A stretch of 64,000 nucleotides of DNA, from NCBI GenBank assembly GCA_963210315.1, contig OY723249.1:1178569-1242568 (forward strand), given 5' to 3'. Every line of letters starts with the position of its first letter. The stretch's first letter is position 1. Both the position numbers and the translations under genes were made by a program. The notes under the pieces are model-generated. The model did not search any database, had not been told where the DNA came from, and saw nothing but the letters and a program-made list of their open reading frames with translations. Shown here piece by piece: positions 50,600 through 61,382 of this stretch. Source of the DNA: Rhynchopus euleeides. Lineage: Eukaryota; Euglenozoa; Diplonemea; Diplonemida; Diplonemidae.

Positions 50600-52846
50600 G
50601 CTGCAAGCAGCGCTGACGAACACAACCTCGCAGTTGCCGGACCTGGAGATCCTGGAGCAGGCCCTCATTGCCTTGGAGGGGTCGCAGAGGGGCATGTTCG
50701 ACAGGCTCCGCGACGCGAGGATCCGCACGTGGAAGGCGAGGATGCAGAAAGCTTGGACATACGAGGCAGGGCAGGTGTTCGCGTACCTCGCAGATCGCTT
50801 CTGCGCTCCAGCCACCTTCATGCGGCGCGAAGACGGCTCTTTCACGGCCTGCCCCAAGGAGGCGGACGAGCTGCTGAGGAGCGACACGGCGTGGGGAGGG
50901 TACTTCCGTAAGTACGCAACGACGCCAGAGCCCCGGTGGGACACCTTCCGCCAAAAGTACCTCCGCTTTCTCCCCGAGGTGGCTGACATGGAGTGCAAGA
51001 CCATCACGGCAGAAGACGTTGGGAAGGCCTTGGCCAAGATGTCCACGTCCACCTCGCCGGGCCTGCACGGTTGGCGGGTCCACGAACTGAGACAACTCCC
51101 GCACGAACTCCTCAGGCTCTTCGCGGAGGTGTTCAACGAAGTTGAACGGTCGGGCGAGTGGCCGGAGCAGCTGATGCACGCCATGATCTGCCTCATCCCC
51201 AAGCCTGGCAGCTCAGGAGAGCCACTGTCGCAGCGCCCCATCAGTATCACCCCCGTGCTGTACAGAGTGTGGGCAGCTATCCGGGTGAAACCGGCACTGA
51301 AGTGGTTGGAGATCATCGCGCCCGAAGACCTGCACGGCTGCCGGCCTGGCCACGGTGCGGAGGACCTCATCTGGCACCTGGCGGCACGTATTGAAGAAGC
51401 CCACCTCACAGGGCGACCGCTGCACGGAGTCGCCCTCGACTTCAAGAAGTGCTTCGACACGGTGCCAATCGACCTCACCTTCCGCCTGGCTGCGGAGCTC
51501 GGTTTCGACGCCCGTGTCCTGCGCACCCTGCGAGCAGCGTACAGGACGATGCAGCGGCACTTCCGGGCGAGCGGCACCATCGGGGAAGGCTTCCTGCCAA
51601 CTAACGGCATCATGCAGGGTTGCCCCATCAGTGTCGTGCTGATTAACGTGCTGGTGGGTGTGTGGATGAGGATGGTCGAGCACCGGCAGGACACAAGGGC
51701 GCTGTCTTTCGTTGACGACGTATACGCCACAGCCCCCAGCCCGGAGATCCTGCAAGACGTTGTAGACGACTCTGCGGGTTTCTCCCACGACACCGGGATG
51801 GCTATTTGTGCAGAAATCAAGTCTCACGTTTTCTCGACATCCCCCGGGCCGCTCCGGATTATGTACCGGGCAAGGGATGGCGAGGCCACTCCCCTCCGGC
51901 AGCGCAACAGCTTCGACTGTCTCGGGGCCATGCTACACGCGCGCCTGATCAGGGAAGGGCGCACAGCGCCCCAGTCCGAGCGCATCGCCCGCCGGAAGGA
52001 AGGTGCGCAGCAGAACCTCCGCAGAACCTCAGCGCTGCCCCTGCCGGTGCAATGGAAAGGGCAGGCGGCGGCGATGACGGCAGGGGCTCGACTATATTAC
52101 GATGCCCTCGTAACTCGTTGGGACAGCAAGGACATCAGGCGATGGAGGGGCCTCTTCGTCGCCGCGCTCTGGTCTGGCCCACCTCGCAGAGCACAGGAGA
52201 TTGTGCTGTGTGTCCTCCATCAGGCGCACCGGGTGGACCCCGCTGTCGCCCCCCCCTACCGGCAGATCACCACATGGGCCAAGCAGATCAAAAAGTGGAG
52301 TCACAGCAGGGTGCTGTCCGAGGCAGCCTGGGGGAGTAGAGAGAGGCTTGAGGGGACAGGCCCCTTCGCGCTTTTCTGGGCCGCCCTGCAGGGGATTGAA
52401 TGGCGCTGGAGTGCTGCGACCACCCTGGCTTACACTGACGAAGCTGGTCGCGATGTCACCTTCGACCCTGTTGCTGCAACACCGAGCGCCTGGGCTATCT
52501 TTGCACACGACCTCCGCCAATCCCTGCGTAACGCAACGGCGAAGAAGCTGGCCGAACGCAGAGACGACTTCCAAGGAGCAGAGCACGGCATTGACGGGAG
52601 GGTGACACGTTGCGTCCTGGAGGGAGAGGGCGCTGCAATCACGGGGTACCAGCGAGGCCTCCTCCGCTCCGTTGTTGCAGGGGCGGTGCCTGCTCGTGGG
52701 CGCACAGGTCTGGGGGAGGTGTGCCGATACTGCACATCTGGGACCCCGGAGACGGTATCACACCTGTGGTGGGACTGCGCGGCATGGGAGCCAGTCCGCC
52801 AGAAGCACCCCATAGCAGCGAGGGACCGGACGGCCTGGCCGGCATG
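50600..52846 (+). CDS. LINE ORF2, second part: reverse transcriptase and CCHC knuckle
   Basis: Continues the ORF2 frame between E1 and E2. RT motifs in order: RPISITPVLYRVWAAIR, LDFKKCFDTVP (catalytic Asp), NGIMQGCPISVVLINVL, ALSFVDDVYA (FVDD box, the Y/F-x-DD catalytic pair). Downstream is a helical thumb/connection region, then CRYCTSGTPETVSHLWWDC, a C-x2-C-x7-H-x4-C zinc knuckle typical of APE-type LINE C-termini. The frame runs directly into the A1 repeat of E2 at 52847, so the natural C-terminus is not seen. Confidence 0.88.
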
Positions 52847-53116
52847 TCACAGTTTACTGAGGGAATATGACCCAAGGCCATTGGCAGCAGACACCCCCAT
52901 CCCCTTCATCACCCCTGACACCCCACAACCCCAATCCTGTTGCCTTTCCCCTCTCTCTCCCCCCATGTTGTGCCCATGCACCTTCCCGGGACACTTTGTA
53001 TATAACTTTAACACCACACCACACAACACCCCCTTCATCAGGGTAATCTCCCCGCGGCCAACACTCTTCGTCTTGTCCGCTTTCTTTTATTGTTACACTC
53101 TCACCACCCCGACACC

Positions 53117-54277
53117 ATGTCTCTCCCACCTCCCTCGCCGGACTGCATCAACCTCGACGGGTACACCCCATCAGCGGTCGGTACGGCGAGGGTGCGGGCG
53201 ACGTCGCCGGCTGCGACGGCAGGACAGGGGCTTCCCGCCCCTGAGATCATGACCGCCCGCATGCTCGGGGACCAGGCGGCGGCTCTCGTCGACGCCTGCG
53301 TGGTGTACTCTTGTGCACCCGTCGACGGGAGCCAGCCGTTTCGGCGGTTCGCTGGTCGCCTGTCGCAGGCGCATGACGAGGAGGGGAACACTGCGGGGTA
53401 CGAAGTGCGCTTGTCCGAGGCGTACAATTACGTATCCGACACGGAGCAGCACCGCGGGCCCGACGTCCTGTACAGGATGCCGGCGGACGGGTGGCAGTAC
53501 TCCCGTCTGGTGGAGATGTCTGTCCACCAGACGGAGTGCGCCACCCGCGCGGTGACGGCGTCGCAGGAAGCGATGCAACGCTCGCTGGAGCAGCAGGCGC
53601 AGGAGTTCCGCGAGCGTGCGGAGGAGCAGACGAGGTCCTTCCGGCTGGAGCTGGATGCTCGCCTGCGGCAGCACCAGGACCATGTGCAACGTCAGCAGCA
53701 GCAGTGGGCTCACCCGCCACCGTCTCCGCCAGCACCGCCGTCCCCCATGGCCATGTCTGCCGGGATGCCGTACCCCGGGTCGGAGCGACACCCCGCGGAC
53801 GCAGCCGACGTCCTGGAGTGGGATTCGCTGATCGAGTCCGACGCACCGTATCTGGTGCTACAGCTGGAGACCCGCTGGGTGTCGGGGTCGTCGCACCTCC
53901 CTGGAGGCCGCATCCTGGATGAGGCGTTCGCAGCGTTGCGCCTGTGGATTCTTGCCACGGCGTACGTGTCTGGCTGGGGGCGCACTCCCCAGCGGGAGCT
54001 GGGGAATCACCTGCTGCGACAGGTGCTGCTGCAGGTCGCGTTCGTGCGCGACAGGGTGCCGCGCGCCGCCATCGAGCGGCACCTTGCGAAGGAGGACCCC
54101 ACTTCCCACCCGGTGATGCGGGCGGCTGCGGCTGTGGGGCCGGGGGCCGCCGCCCCCCACACACAACAACAACACACGCGCCCCCGCGCCGCTGCTCGGG
54201 CCCCCCAGCAGCGCATCGCGGCGAAGGCACCGGCGAGGGCGCCGGGAAACGGCAGGGCCGGGGGCGGGCGCGCGTGA
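53117..54277 (+). CDS. E2 gag-like ORF1
   Basis: Gag-like ORF of the YR element, essentially the same protein as at 49169-50329. Confidence 0.75.
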   Translation: MSLPPPSPDCINLDGYTPSAVGTARVRATSPAATAGQGLPAPEIMTARMLGDQAAALVDACVVYSCAPVDGSQPFRRFAGRLSQAHDEEGNTAGYEVRLSEAYNYVSDTEQHRGPDVLYRMPADGWQYSRLVEMSVHQTECATRAVTASQEAMQRSLEQQAQEFRERAEEQTRSFRLELDARLRQHQDHVQRQQQQWAHPPPSPPAPPSPMAMSAGMPYPGSERHPADAADVLEWDSLIESDAPYLVLQLETRWVSGSSHLPGGRILDEAFAALRLWILATAYVSGWGRTPQRELGNHLLRQVLLQVAFVRDRVPRAAIERHLAKEDPTSHPVMRAAAAVGPGAAAPHTQQQHTRPRAAARAPQQRIAAKAPARAPGNGRAGGGRA

Positions 54278-54490
54278 CTGCCCACCTTCCGGCTTCAGAC
54301 CCACCCCCCCCTCACGCTTCTACATCACCCCGCCCCTCGCCGCCCAACACACCCCCCTGCACCCGCCCACAACATCATCAACAACGTCACCAACAAAACA
54401 ACCAACAACATCAACAACAACAACACCTCAGCAACTTCTCCTCCACCCGCCACTTCCCTTCGACCCCACCCCGCTCAGCCAGGGCCCGCA

Positions 54491-55477
54491 ATGCCCTCAG
54501 GCGCATCCGGCGCCGCCAGCGGGAGACCATCGCTCTTCGGGAGGGCGATGATGCGGCACGTGGCCGCTCGGGTCGGGGGCGTGGCGGCGCGTCGCACGGG
54601 AGAGGTGGAGGTCGCCCCCGGGGAGGCCGTGGAGCGCCTGCAGGCCGTGGTGGCGGGGATGTGGGCAAGAAGCACTTCGTCGCAGAGGCAGCTCCTGTGG
54701 GCAAGGCTGGTGCGGTGGGCCAACGAGCACGGCCTAGAAGTCGACGCCGACACCGCCATGCTGTTCGTGCTGGCGACAGGGGTGTCGCCTCAGGGGATGC
54801 TGGCCTACGCAAAGGCGCTCTCCGGGACAATGCGGCACCTCGGCTTCGGCCAGCAGCCCCTCCTCAGCCTGGCAAGCGCGCTGCGGGCGGCCGGCGGGGC
54901 CATTCCGCAGCGGCAGGCGACGCCGATGCCGAAGGGGGTGCTCGTGGCGTGGGCGTTGCAGCAGCAGCCGCACCTCCAGCTGGCGGCGCTGACGGCGTGG
55001 AAGACCGCCAGCCGGTGGGGGGAGGTGTGCTCCCTCTCCTCGGAGCAGTACATCGCAGTGCAGCCCGGGGAGGTGATAATAGACTGGCACACCTCCCCGA
55101 AGGGCCGCCGGGCCAACCCGTTCACCCCCTCCAAGTGGACGGTGATATGCGGGGACCTGACCCCCCTCATCGCGGAGCTGGTGACGCGCCTGCGCCCCTT
55201 CGAGCGGCTGACGGCGGTTTCGACGGCAGATGTGACGGCGATGTGGCGGGCTACACCGGAGATGGAGGACTACTCGGGCCACAGCGTGAAGCGCGGGGCA
55301 CTCACCTTCCTCTTCGGGCTCATCGGGTCGGGAGCGGATCTGTCGGAGATGCTGGTGGGCCGCCTCGCGAAGCACCACGGCGAGAGCGGCCTCTCCAGCA
55401 CCACCATCCGCTACGGGGGGTGCCCCACGGAGATGGCGAGGGCGCTGCGGACGCAGGAGGTGACACGGCATCTGTGA
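54491..55477 (+). CDS. E2 tyrosine recombinase
   Basis: Tyrosine recombinase, the counterpart of 47969-48955; its stop overlaps the RT start by one base. Confidence 0.85.
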   Translation: MPSGASGAASGRPSLFGRAMMRHVAARVGGVAARRTGEVEVAPGEAVERLQAVVAGMWARSTSSQRQLLWARLVRWANEHGLEVDADTAMLFVLATGVSPQGMLAYAKALSGTMRHLGFGQQPLLSLASALRAAGGAIPQRQATPMPKGVLVAWALQQQPHLQLAALTAWKTASRWGEVCSLSSEQYIAVQPGEVIIDWHTSPKGRRANPFTPSKWTVICGDLTPLIAELVTRLRPFERLTAVSTADVTAMWRATPEMEDYSGHSVKRGALTFLFGLIGSGADLSEMLVGRLAKHHGESGLSSTTIRYGGCPTEMARALRTQEVTRHL

Positions 55478-56932
55478 TGGCCGACCCTGAGTCCTTTTGC
55501 CGCAAGCAGCGGGGGCTGCACTCGATGACGCGGCGTGCGCACCAGTCGAGGCTGCCGGCGACGGAGGAGGAGCGCCGTGCGCCCCTGCATGTGTCTTCTG
55601 TGGCGGAGATGGACGTCGAGGCGCTGCGGGCGAGGATGACCGCCACTGTGAGGCGCAGGTTCGACGAGGTGTGGCGGCTGACGTTCCCTGATGCGCCCCC
55701 GCCGGGCACTTTTACTCCTTCTCCCTCTGAGGGGCGCTCCCGCCCCTCGCATCTACAACAGAAGCATGCGGAGCTGCTGGTGGAGAACGGAGTGGCTGGG
55801 CCTGCGTCGGGCCCGGGCCCCTCCCTGTGCGTGCCCTTCACTGTGATGGAGGAGAAGCCGTCGGGGTTGCGGCAGAGGTTCATCCTCTGGACCAAGCAGG
55901 CAAACGACGATCTGGAGGAGTCCTACACGGCACACGTCCCCCTGGGGCACATCTCGGGGTACCTCGACGCGGTGTTTGCGGAGTGTGGGTCGGCGCGGGA
56001 TTTCAAGTGCGGGTTTTATCAGATCCCCATCCCTGCGCCTGCACGGAGGTTCTTCCGCTTCGCTGACGAGTCGGGGGACTGGTATGAGCTGCTGAGGTTG
56101 CCCATGGGCCACTGTTGTGCGCCCGAGCTGATGCACACTTTGGCTGCTGTTGTGGGTGGGCACCGGGACTACGTCCGCCAGGAGTTCTGCACTGCGCCTG
56201 AGGTGGGGGTCGACGTCTGGATCGACAACGTGCGTCTGACCGGCCCCCGCACCAGTGTCGAAATGGCGACGCGGCAGATGGACAAGGTGGCTGCGGCGTG
56301 CGCTGCGACATGGAAGCCGTCTGACTCGGTGGACACGGCGACGGTCTACGAGTTTCTCGGGGTGGCATTCGACCATGCTGCCCAGACCGTGTCTCCGTCG
56401 GACAGGCTGATGGCGAAGCTGGACAGCGTGGACTGGCAGAGGGTGACGGCTGGTGAGCTGGAGTCGCTGGGTGGAAGGTTGCTCCACGCCAGCGCCATTT
56501 CGGGAGTGTCCCCGGGGAGGTTCTGGTTTGGGATCAAGTTCCTCCGCCGGGTGACTAATTTTTTGAACCGGGCGGTCCTTCGGCCGCCTGACCCTGTGCG
56601 GATCCCCCCATCGGTCTGCCGGGAGTTGCGGCAGTGGTGTGTGTGTGTGGGGGTTGCGCGTGTTCCCCCCCACAGAAGAGTTATTCAGTCCACACCCCCG
56701 TCTTTTACTTGCTTTGTTGACGCCTCCCTCAAGGGCTGGGGTGGCGTCTTAATAGATTCCTTTACACAAGAAATGCAGGTCATTGGTGACTCGTGGACCG
56801 CAGCCGAGTCCCAGCTGCACATTAACATTCTCGAGGCGATGGCCCTCAACAAAACAGTGCGAGCCCTTCCCCGGTCTGTGTGCGGGGGGGCTGTAGAGAT
56901 CTGGGTCGACAATACGACCGTGGCAGCTGTTG
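55477..56932 (+). CDS. E2 reverse transcriptase / RNase H, partial
   Basis: RT domain and part of RNase H of the incomplete copy. Confidence 0.8.
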
Positions 56933-57282
56933 GCCACAGTGGGCCTGCTCACTAGTCGGAGTTCTCACAGTTTACTGAGGGAATATGACCCAAGGCCATT
57001 GGCAGCAGACACCCCCATCCCCCTCATCACCCCTGACACCCCACAACCCCAATCCTGTTGCCTTTCCCCTCTCTCTCCCCCCATGTTGTGCCCATGCACC
57101 TTCCCGGGACACTTTGTATATAACTTTAACACCACACCACACAACACCCCCTTCATCAGGGTAATCTCCCCGCGGCCAACACTCTTCGTCTTGTCCGCTT
57201 TCTTTTATTGTTACACTTTCACCTTCTGTTCCCACGCCTTCTTCCCCACTGCCCTTTCCAACCGCCCGTCGCCCGCTACACA

Positions 57283-58479
57283 ATGACAACCTCCCCTGAC
57301 GTCGTCCCCCTGCAGCCCTTCACCATGTCGTGGGTGGGGACTCAGCGGGCGCGGGCGGTCTCCCCCAGAGCCACCGCTGGGCAGGGGTTTGTGGCCCCTG
57401 TGGAGATGTCGGTGCGGATGCTGGGGGACCAGGCCGCTGCCCTGGTGAATGCGTGTGTTGTATACACGTGCAGACCGTCTGACGGATCGACGGATTTCGC
57501 GCGTTACGCAGCGCGTCTCTCTGCGGGTGCACCTGACCAGGACGGCTCTCCGACATATGAAGTGACATTGTCGGAGGCCTACAACTATGTGGCCGGAGTC
57601 GAAGTGCACGACGGTCCGGATGTGACCTACCCCTTCCCCGCTCCGGATTGGGTCTACATCCGACTCGTCGAGACCTCGGTGCACCAGACCGAGATGGCGG
57701 CGACGACCATCGAGGACATGCGGGTGCAGTCAGAACGGGAGGTGGCAGCGGTGCGCGAGGCTTTGAACGAAGTGCAGGCACAGGCAGCAGCGCAGCAGCG
57801 GCGCTTCGACGAGGCTTCGGCAGAACAAACACGTCAGTTCCAGGAGGAATTCGACCGGCGTGTCGCGACCATGCAGCAGCAGGCTGCATCGATGGTGGCG
57901 TCGCAGCCCCCTCCCCCTCCTCAGCAGATGGGTGCTCCCCCGGTGACACCGCCCCCGATGTACCCGCAGATGGCGGCGCCGATGACGAGCGCGGCGGTGC
58001 ACCCGGCGGATGTGGCGGACGTCGCGGAGTGGGATGCGGCCATCGAGACCGACGCGCAGTACCTGGTACTGCAGCTCGAGTCTCGCTGGGTGTCGGGTTC
58101 GCTGCATCTCCCCGGGGGGCGCATTCTGGGGGAGGCCTTCGAGGCATTGCGCCTCTGGATCTTGGCGACGGCGTGCGTCGCAGGCTGGGGGCGCACCCCC
58201 CAGAGGGAGCTGGGGAACCACCTGCTGCGACAGGTGCTGCTCCAGATTGCCTTCGTGCGAGACAGGGTGCCGCGAGCTGCGATCGAGCGCCACCTCGCCA
58301 GGGAGGACGCCACGGCCCACCCTGTGATGCGAGCGGCTGCGGCAGTGGGCCCGGGGGCCGCCCCCCAGACACAACACACACGCCCCCGCACCGCCGCCAG
58401 AGCCCCCCAGCAGCGCATCGTGGCGAAGGCACCGGCGAGGGCGCCGGGAAACGGCAGGGCCGGGGGCGGGCGCGCGTGA
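57283..58479 (+). CDS. E3 gag-like ORF1
   Basis: Gag-like ORF from MTTSPDVVPL, with a coiled coil and basic tail. N-terminal half diverged from E1/E2; the C-terminal half (RELGNHLLRQVLLQIAFVRD) is conserved. Confidence 0.75.
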   Translation: MTTSPDVVPLQPFTMSWVGTQRARAVSPRATAGQGFVAPVEMSVRMLGDQAAALVNACVVYTCRPSDGSTDFARYAARLSAGAPDQDGSPTYEVTLSEAYNYVAGVEVHDGPDVTYPFPAPDWVYIRLVETSVHQTEMAATTIEDMRVQSEREVAAVREALNEVQAQAAAQQRRFDEASAEQTRQFQEEFDRRVATMQQQAASMVASQPPPPPQQMGAPPVTPPPMYPQMAAPMTSAAVHPADVADVAEWDAAIETDAQYLVLQLESRWVSGSLHLPGGRILGEAFEALRLWILATACVAGWGRTPQRELGNHLLRQVLLQIAFVRDRVPRAAIERHLAREDATAHPVMRAAAAVGPGAAPQTQHTRPRTAARAPQQRIVAKAPARAPGNGRAGGGRA

Positions 58480-58743
58480 CTGCCCACCTCCCGGCTCCAG
58501 GCCCGCCCCCCCCTCGCGCTTCTACAACACCCCGCCCCTCGCCGCCCATCCAACCCCCCCCACATCCACAACATCAACAACATCAACAGCATCAACAACA
58601 ACGACAACAACAACAACAACACCTCAACAACATCTCCTCCACCCGACACATCCCTTCGACCCCACCCCGCTCAGCCAGGGCCCGCAACGCCCTTAGGCGC
58701 ATCCGGCGCCGCCAGCGGGAGAACACCGCTCTTTGCGAGGGCG

Positions 58744-59673
58744 ATGATGCGGCACGTGGCCGCTCGGGTCGGGGGTGTGGCGGTGCGCGTCACGGGAGAG
58801 GTGGAGGTCGGCCCCGGGGAGGCCGTGGAGCGCCTGCAGGCCGTGGTGGCGGGTATGTGGGCGCGAAGCACTTCGTCACAGAGGCAGCGGCTGTGGGCAA
58901 GGCTGGTGCGGTGGGCCAACGAGCACGGCCTAGAAGTCGACGCCGACACCGCCATGCTGTTCGTGCTGGCGACAGGGGTGTCGCCGCAGGGGATGCTGGC
59001 CTACGCAAAGGCGCTCTCCGGGACGATGCGCCACCTCGGCCTCGCCCAGCAGCCCCTCCTCAGCCTGGCAAGCGCGCTGCGTGCGGCCGGGGGGGCCATT
59101 CCGCAGCAGCAGGCGACGCCGATGCCGAAGGAGGTACTCGTGGCGTGGGCGCTGTGTCAACAGCCGCATCTCCGACTGGCGGCGCTGACGGCGTGGAAGA
59201 CCGCGGCCCGGTGGGGGGAGGTGTGCACCCTCTCGTCGGAGCAGTTCATCGCGGTGCAGCCCACGGAGGTGATAATAGACTGGCACACCTCCCCGAAGGG
59301 CCGTCGGGCCAACCCGTTCACAGCCTCAAAGTGGACGGTGATATGCGGGAACCTGACCCCCTCCATCGCGGAGCTGGTGACGCGCCTGCGCCCCTTCGAG
59401 CGGCTGACGGCGGTTTCGACGGCAGATGTGACGGCGATGTGGCGGGCAACACCGGGGATGGAGGCCTACTCGGGCCACAGCGTGAAGCGCGGGGCGCTCA
59501 CCTTCCTCTTCGGGCTCATCGCGTCGGGAGCGGATCTGTCGGAGATGCTGGTGGGCCGCCTCGCGAAGCATCACGGCGAGAGCGGCCTCTCCAGCACCAC
59601 CATCCGCTACGGGGGATGCCCCACGGAGATGGCGAGGGCGCTGCGGACGCAGGAGGTGACACGGCATCTGTGA
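58744..59673 (+). CDS. E3 tyrosine recombinase
   Basis: Tyrosine recombinase taken from the shared Met-Met-Arg-His start. Arg, His and Tyr regions as in E1. One-base overlap with the following RT ORF. Confidence 0.85.
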   Translation: MMRHVAARVGGVAVRVTGEVEVGPGEAVERLQAVVAGMWARSTSSQRQRLWARLVRWANEHGLEVDADTAMLFVLATGVSPQGMLAYAKALSGTMRHLGLAQQPLLSLASALRAAGGAIPQQQATPMPKEVLVAWALCQQPHLRLAALTAWKTAARWGEVCTLSSEQFIAVQPTEVIIDWHTSPKGRRANPFTASKWTVICGNLTPSIAELVTRLRPFERLTAVSTADVTAMWRATPGMEAYSGHSVKRGALTFLFGLIASGADLSEMLVGRLAKHHGESGLSSTTIRYGGCPTEMARALRTQEVTRHL

Positions 59674-61382
59674 TGGCCGACCCTGAGTCCTTTTGCCGCA
59701 AGCAGCGGGGGCTGCACTCGGTGACGCGGCGTGCGCACCAGTCGAGGCTGCCGGCGACGGAGGAGGAGCGCCGTGCGCCCCTGCATGTGTCTTCTGTGGC
59801 GGAGATGGACGTCGAGGCGCTGCGGGCGAGGATGACCGCCACTGTGAGGCGCAGGTTCGACGAGGTGTGGCGGCTGACGTTCCCCGATGCACCCCCGCCG
59901 GGCACTTCTACACCTTCTCCCTCTGAGGGGCGCTCCCGCCCCTCGCATCTACAACACAAGCATGCGGAGCTGCTGGTGGAGAACGGAGTGGCTGGGCCTG
60001 CGTCGGGTCCGGGCCCCTCCCTGTGCGTGCCCTTTACTGTGATGGAGGAGAAGCCGTCCGGGTTGCGGCAGAGGTTCATCCTCTGGACCAAGCAGGCAAA
60101 CGACAACTTGGAGGAGTCCTACGCGGCACACGTCCCCCTGGGGCACATCTCGGGGTACCTCGACGCGGTGTTTGCGGAGTGTGGGTCGGCGCGGGATTTC
60201 AAGTGCGGGTTTTATCAGATCCCCATCCCTGCGCCTGCACGGAGGTTCTTCCGCTTCGCTGACGAGTCGGGGGACTGGTATGAGCTGCTGAGGTTGCCCA
60301 TGGGCCACTGTTGTGCGCCCGAGCTGATGCACACTTTGGCTGCTGTTGTGGGTGGGCACCGGGACTACGTCCGCCAGGAGTTCTGCACTGCGCCTGAGGT
60401 GGGGGTCGACGTCTGGATCGACAACGTGCGTCTGACCGGCCCCCGCACCAGTGTCGAAGAGGCGACGCGGCAGATGGACAAGGTGGCTGCGGCGTGCGCT
60501 GCGACATGGAAGCCGTCTGACTCGGTGGACACGGCGACGGTCTACGAGTTTCTCGGGGTGGCATTCGACCACGCTGCCCAGACCGTGTCTCCGTCGGACA
60601 GGCTGATGGCGAAGCTGGACAGCGTGGACTGGCAGAGGGTGACGGCTGGTGAGCTGGAGTCGCTGGGTGGAAGGTTGCTCCACGCCAGCGCCATTTCGGG
60701 AGTGTCCCCGGGGAGGTTCTGGTTTGGGATCAAGTTCCTCCGCCGGGTGACTAATTTTTTGAACCGGGCGGTCCTTCGGCCGCCTGACCCTGTGCGGATC
60801 CCCCCATCGGTCTGCCGGGAGTTGCGGCAGTGGTGTGTGTGTGTGGGGGTTGCGCGTGTTCCCCCCCACAGGAGAGTTATTCAGTCCACACCCCCGTCTT
60901 TTACTTGCTTTGTTGACGCCTCCCTCAAGGGTTGGGGTGGCGTCTTAATAGATTCCTTTACACAAGAAATGCAGGTCATTGGTGACTCGTGGACCGCAGC
61001 CGAGTCCCAGCTGCACATTAACATTCTCGAGGCGATGGCCCTCAACAAAACAGTGCGAGCCCTTCCCCGGTCTGTGTGCGGGGGGGCTGTAGAGATCTGG
61101 GTCGACAATACGACCGTGGCAGCTGTTGTGCGCAAGCGGCTGTGTGCCGCCTGCAATCTTATTAACAAGTCCGTCCTGGAGGCGGTAGAATACCTCACAG
61201 CCCTCCAGGTTTTGTCTTTTCCCGTTGGATACGTCCACACCTCTGCCAATCCGGCAGATCTCCCTTCCCGTATCCCCCCCTCTTGCATTTCTTCTCCCGA
61301 AACCCGGGACCAGGTTTCACTTGCGGTGCGGCGCTTCTTCACTCGCGGTGGGGCAGGCGGAGACCTCGCCTCAACAGCCTGA
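59673..61382 (+). CDS. E3 reverse transcriptase / RNase H
   Basis: RT and RNase H of the YR element, same length as in E1 (569 residues), ending inside B1. Confidence 0.88.
   Translation: MADPESFCRKQRGLHSVTRRAHQSRLPATEEERRAPLHVSSVAEMDVEALRARMTATVRRRFDEVWRLTFPDAPPPGTSTPSPSEGRSRPSHLQHKHAELLVENGVAGPASGPGPSLCVPFTVMEEKPSGLRQRFILWTKQANDNLEESYAAHVPLGHISGYLDAVFAECGSARDFKCGFYQIPIPAPARRFFRFADESGDWYELLRLPMGHCCAPELMHTLAAVVGGHRDYVRQEFCTAPEVGVDVWIDNVRLTGPRTSVEEATRQMDKVAAACAATWKPSDSVDTATVYEFLGVAFDHAAQTVSPSDRLMAKLDSVDWQRVTAGELESLGGRLLHASAISGVSPGRFWFGIKFLRRVTNFLNRAVLRPPDPVRIPPSVCRELRQWCVCVGVARVPPHRRVIQSTPPSFTCFVDASLKGWGGVLIDSFTQEMQVIGDSWTAAESQLHINILEAMALNKTVRALPRSVCGGAVEIWVDNTTVAAVVRKRLCAACNLINKSVLEAVEYLTALQVLSFPVGYVHTSANPADLPSRIPPSCISSPETRDQVSLAVRRFFTRGGAGGDLASTA

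Larger units (their letters stand above)
31229..52846 (+). mobile_element. LINE (non-LTR retrotransposon), APE-type, with OTU domain; split by nested insertions
   Basis: LINE parts in order: ORF1 (31229-32014 and 41640-43379) and ORF2 (43380-45553 and 50600-52846). They are interrupted by a DNA transposon at 32015-41638 and a YR retroelement at 45554-50599, and followed by further YR copies from 52847. ORF2 holds an OTU protease, AP endonuclease, reverse transcriptase and C-terminal CCHC knuckle. The 5' end upstream of 31229 and the 3' end were not located; no LINE sequence is recognised after 62088. Clade not assigned. The frames flanking each insertion remain open, so the LINE was fairly young when hit. 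Confidence 0.85.
52847..56932 (+). mobile_element. YR retroelement E2, incomplete copy of the E1 family
   Basis: Starts with repeat A1 (52847-53093) and runs through gag-like, recombinase and most of the RT/RNase H region. It is an incomplete copy abutting E3 through a 32-bp stretch (56933-56964) of unknown origin. Almost identical to E1 over the shared length but in opposite orientation. Young. Confidence 0.88.

Noticed and set aside
53944-55476. Upstream extension of the RT frame across gag-like and recombinase regions (also in the other YR copies)
   Set aside because: No domain, Arg/Gly/Ala/Pro-rich shadow; the TGATG overlap marks the RT start.
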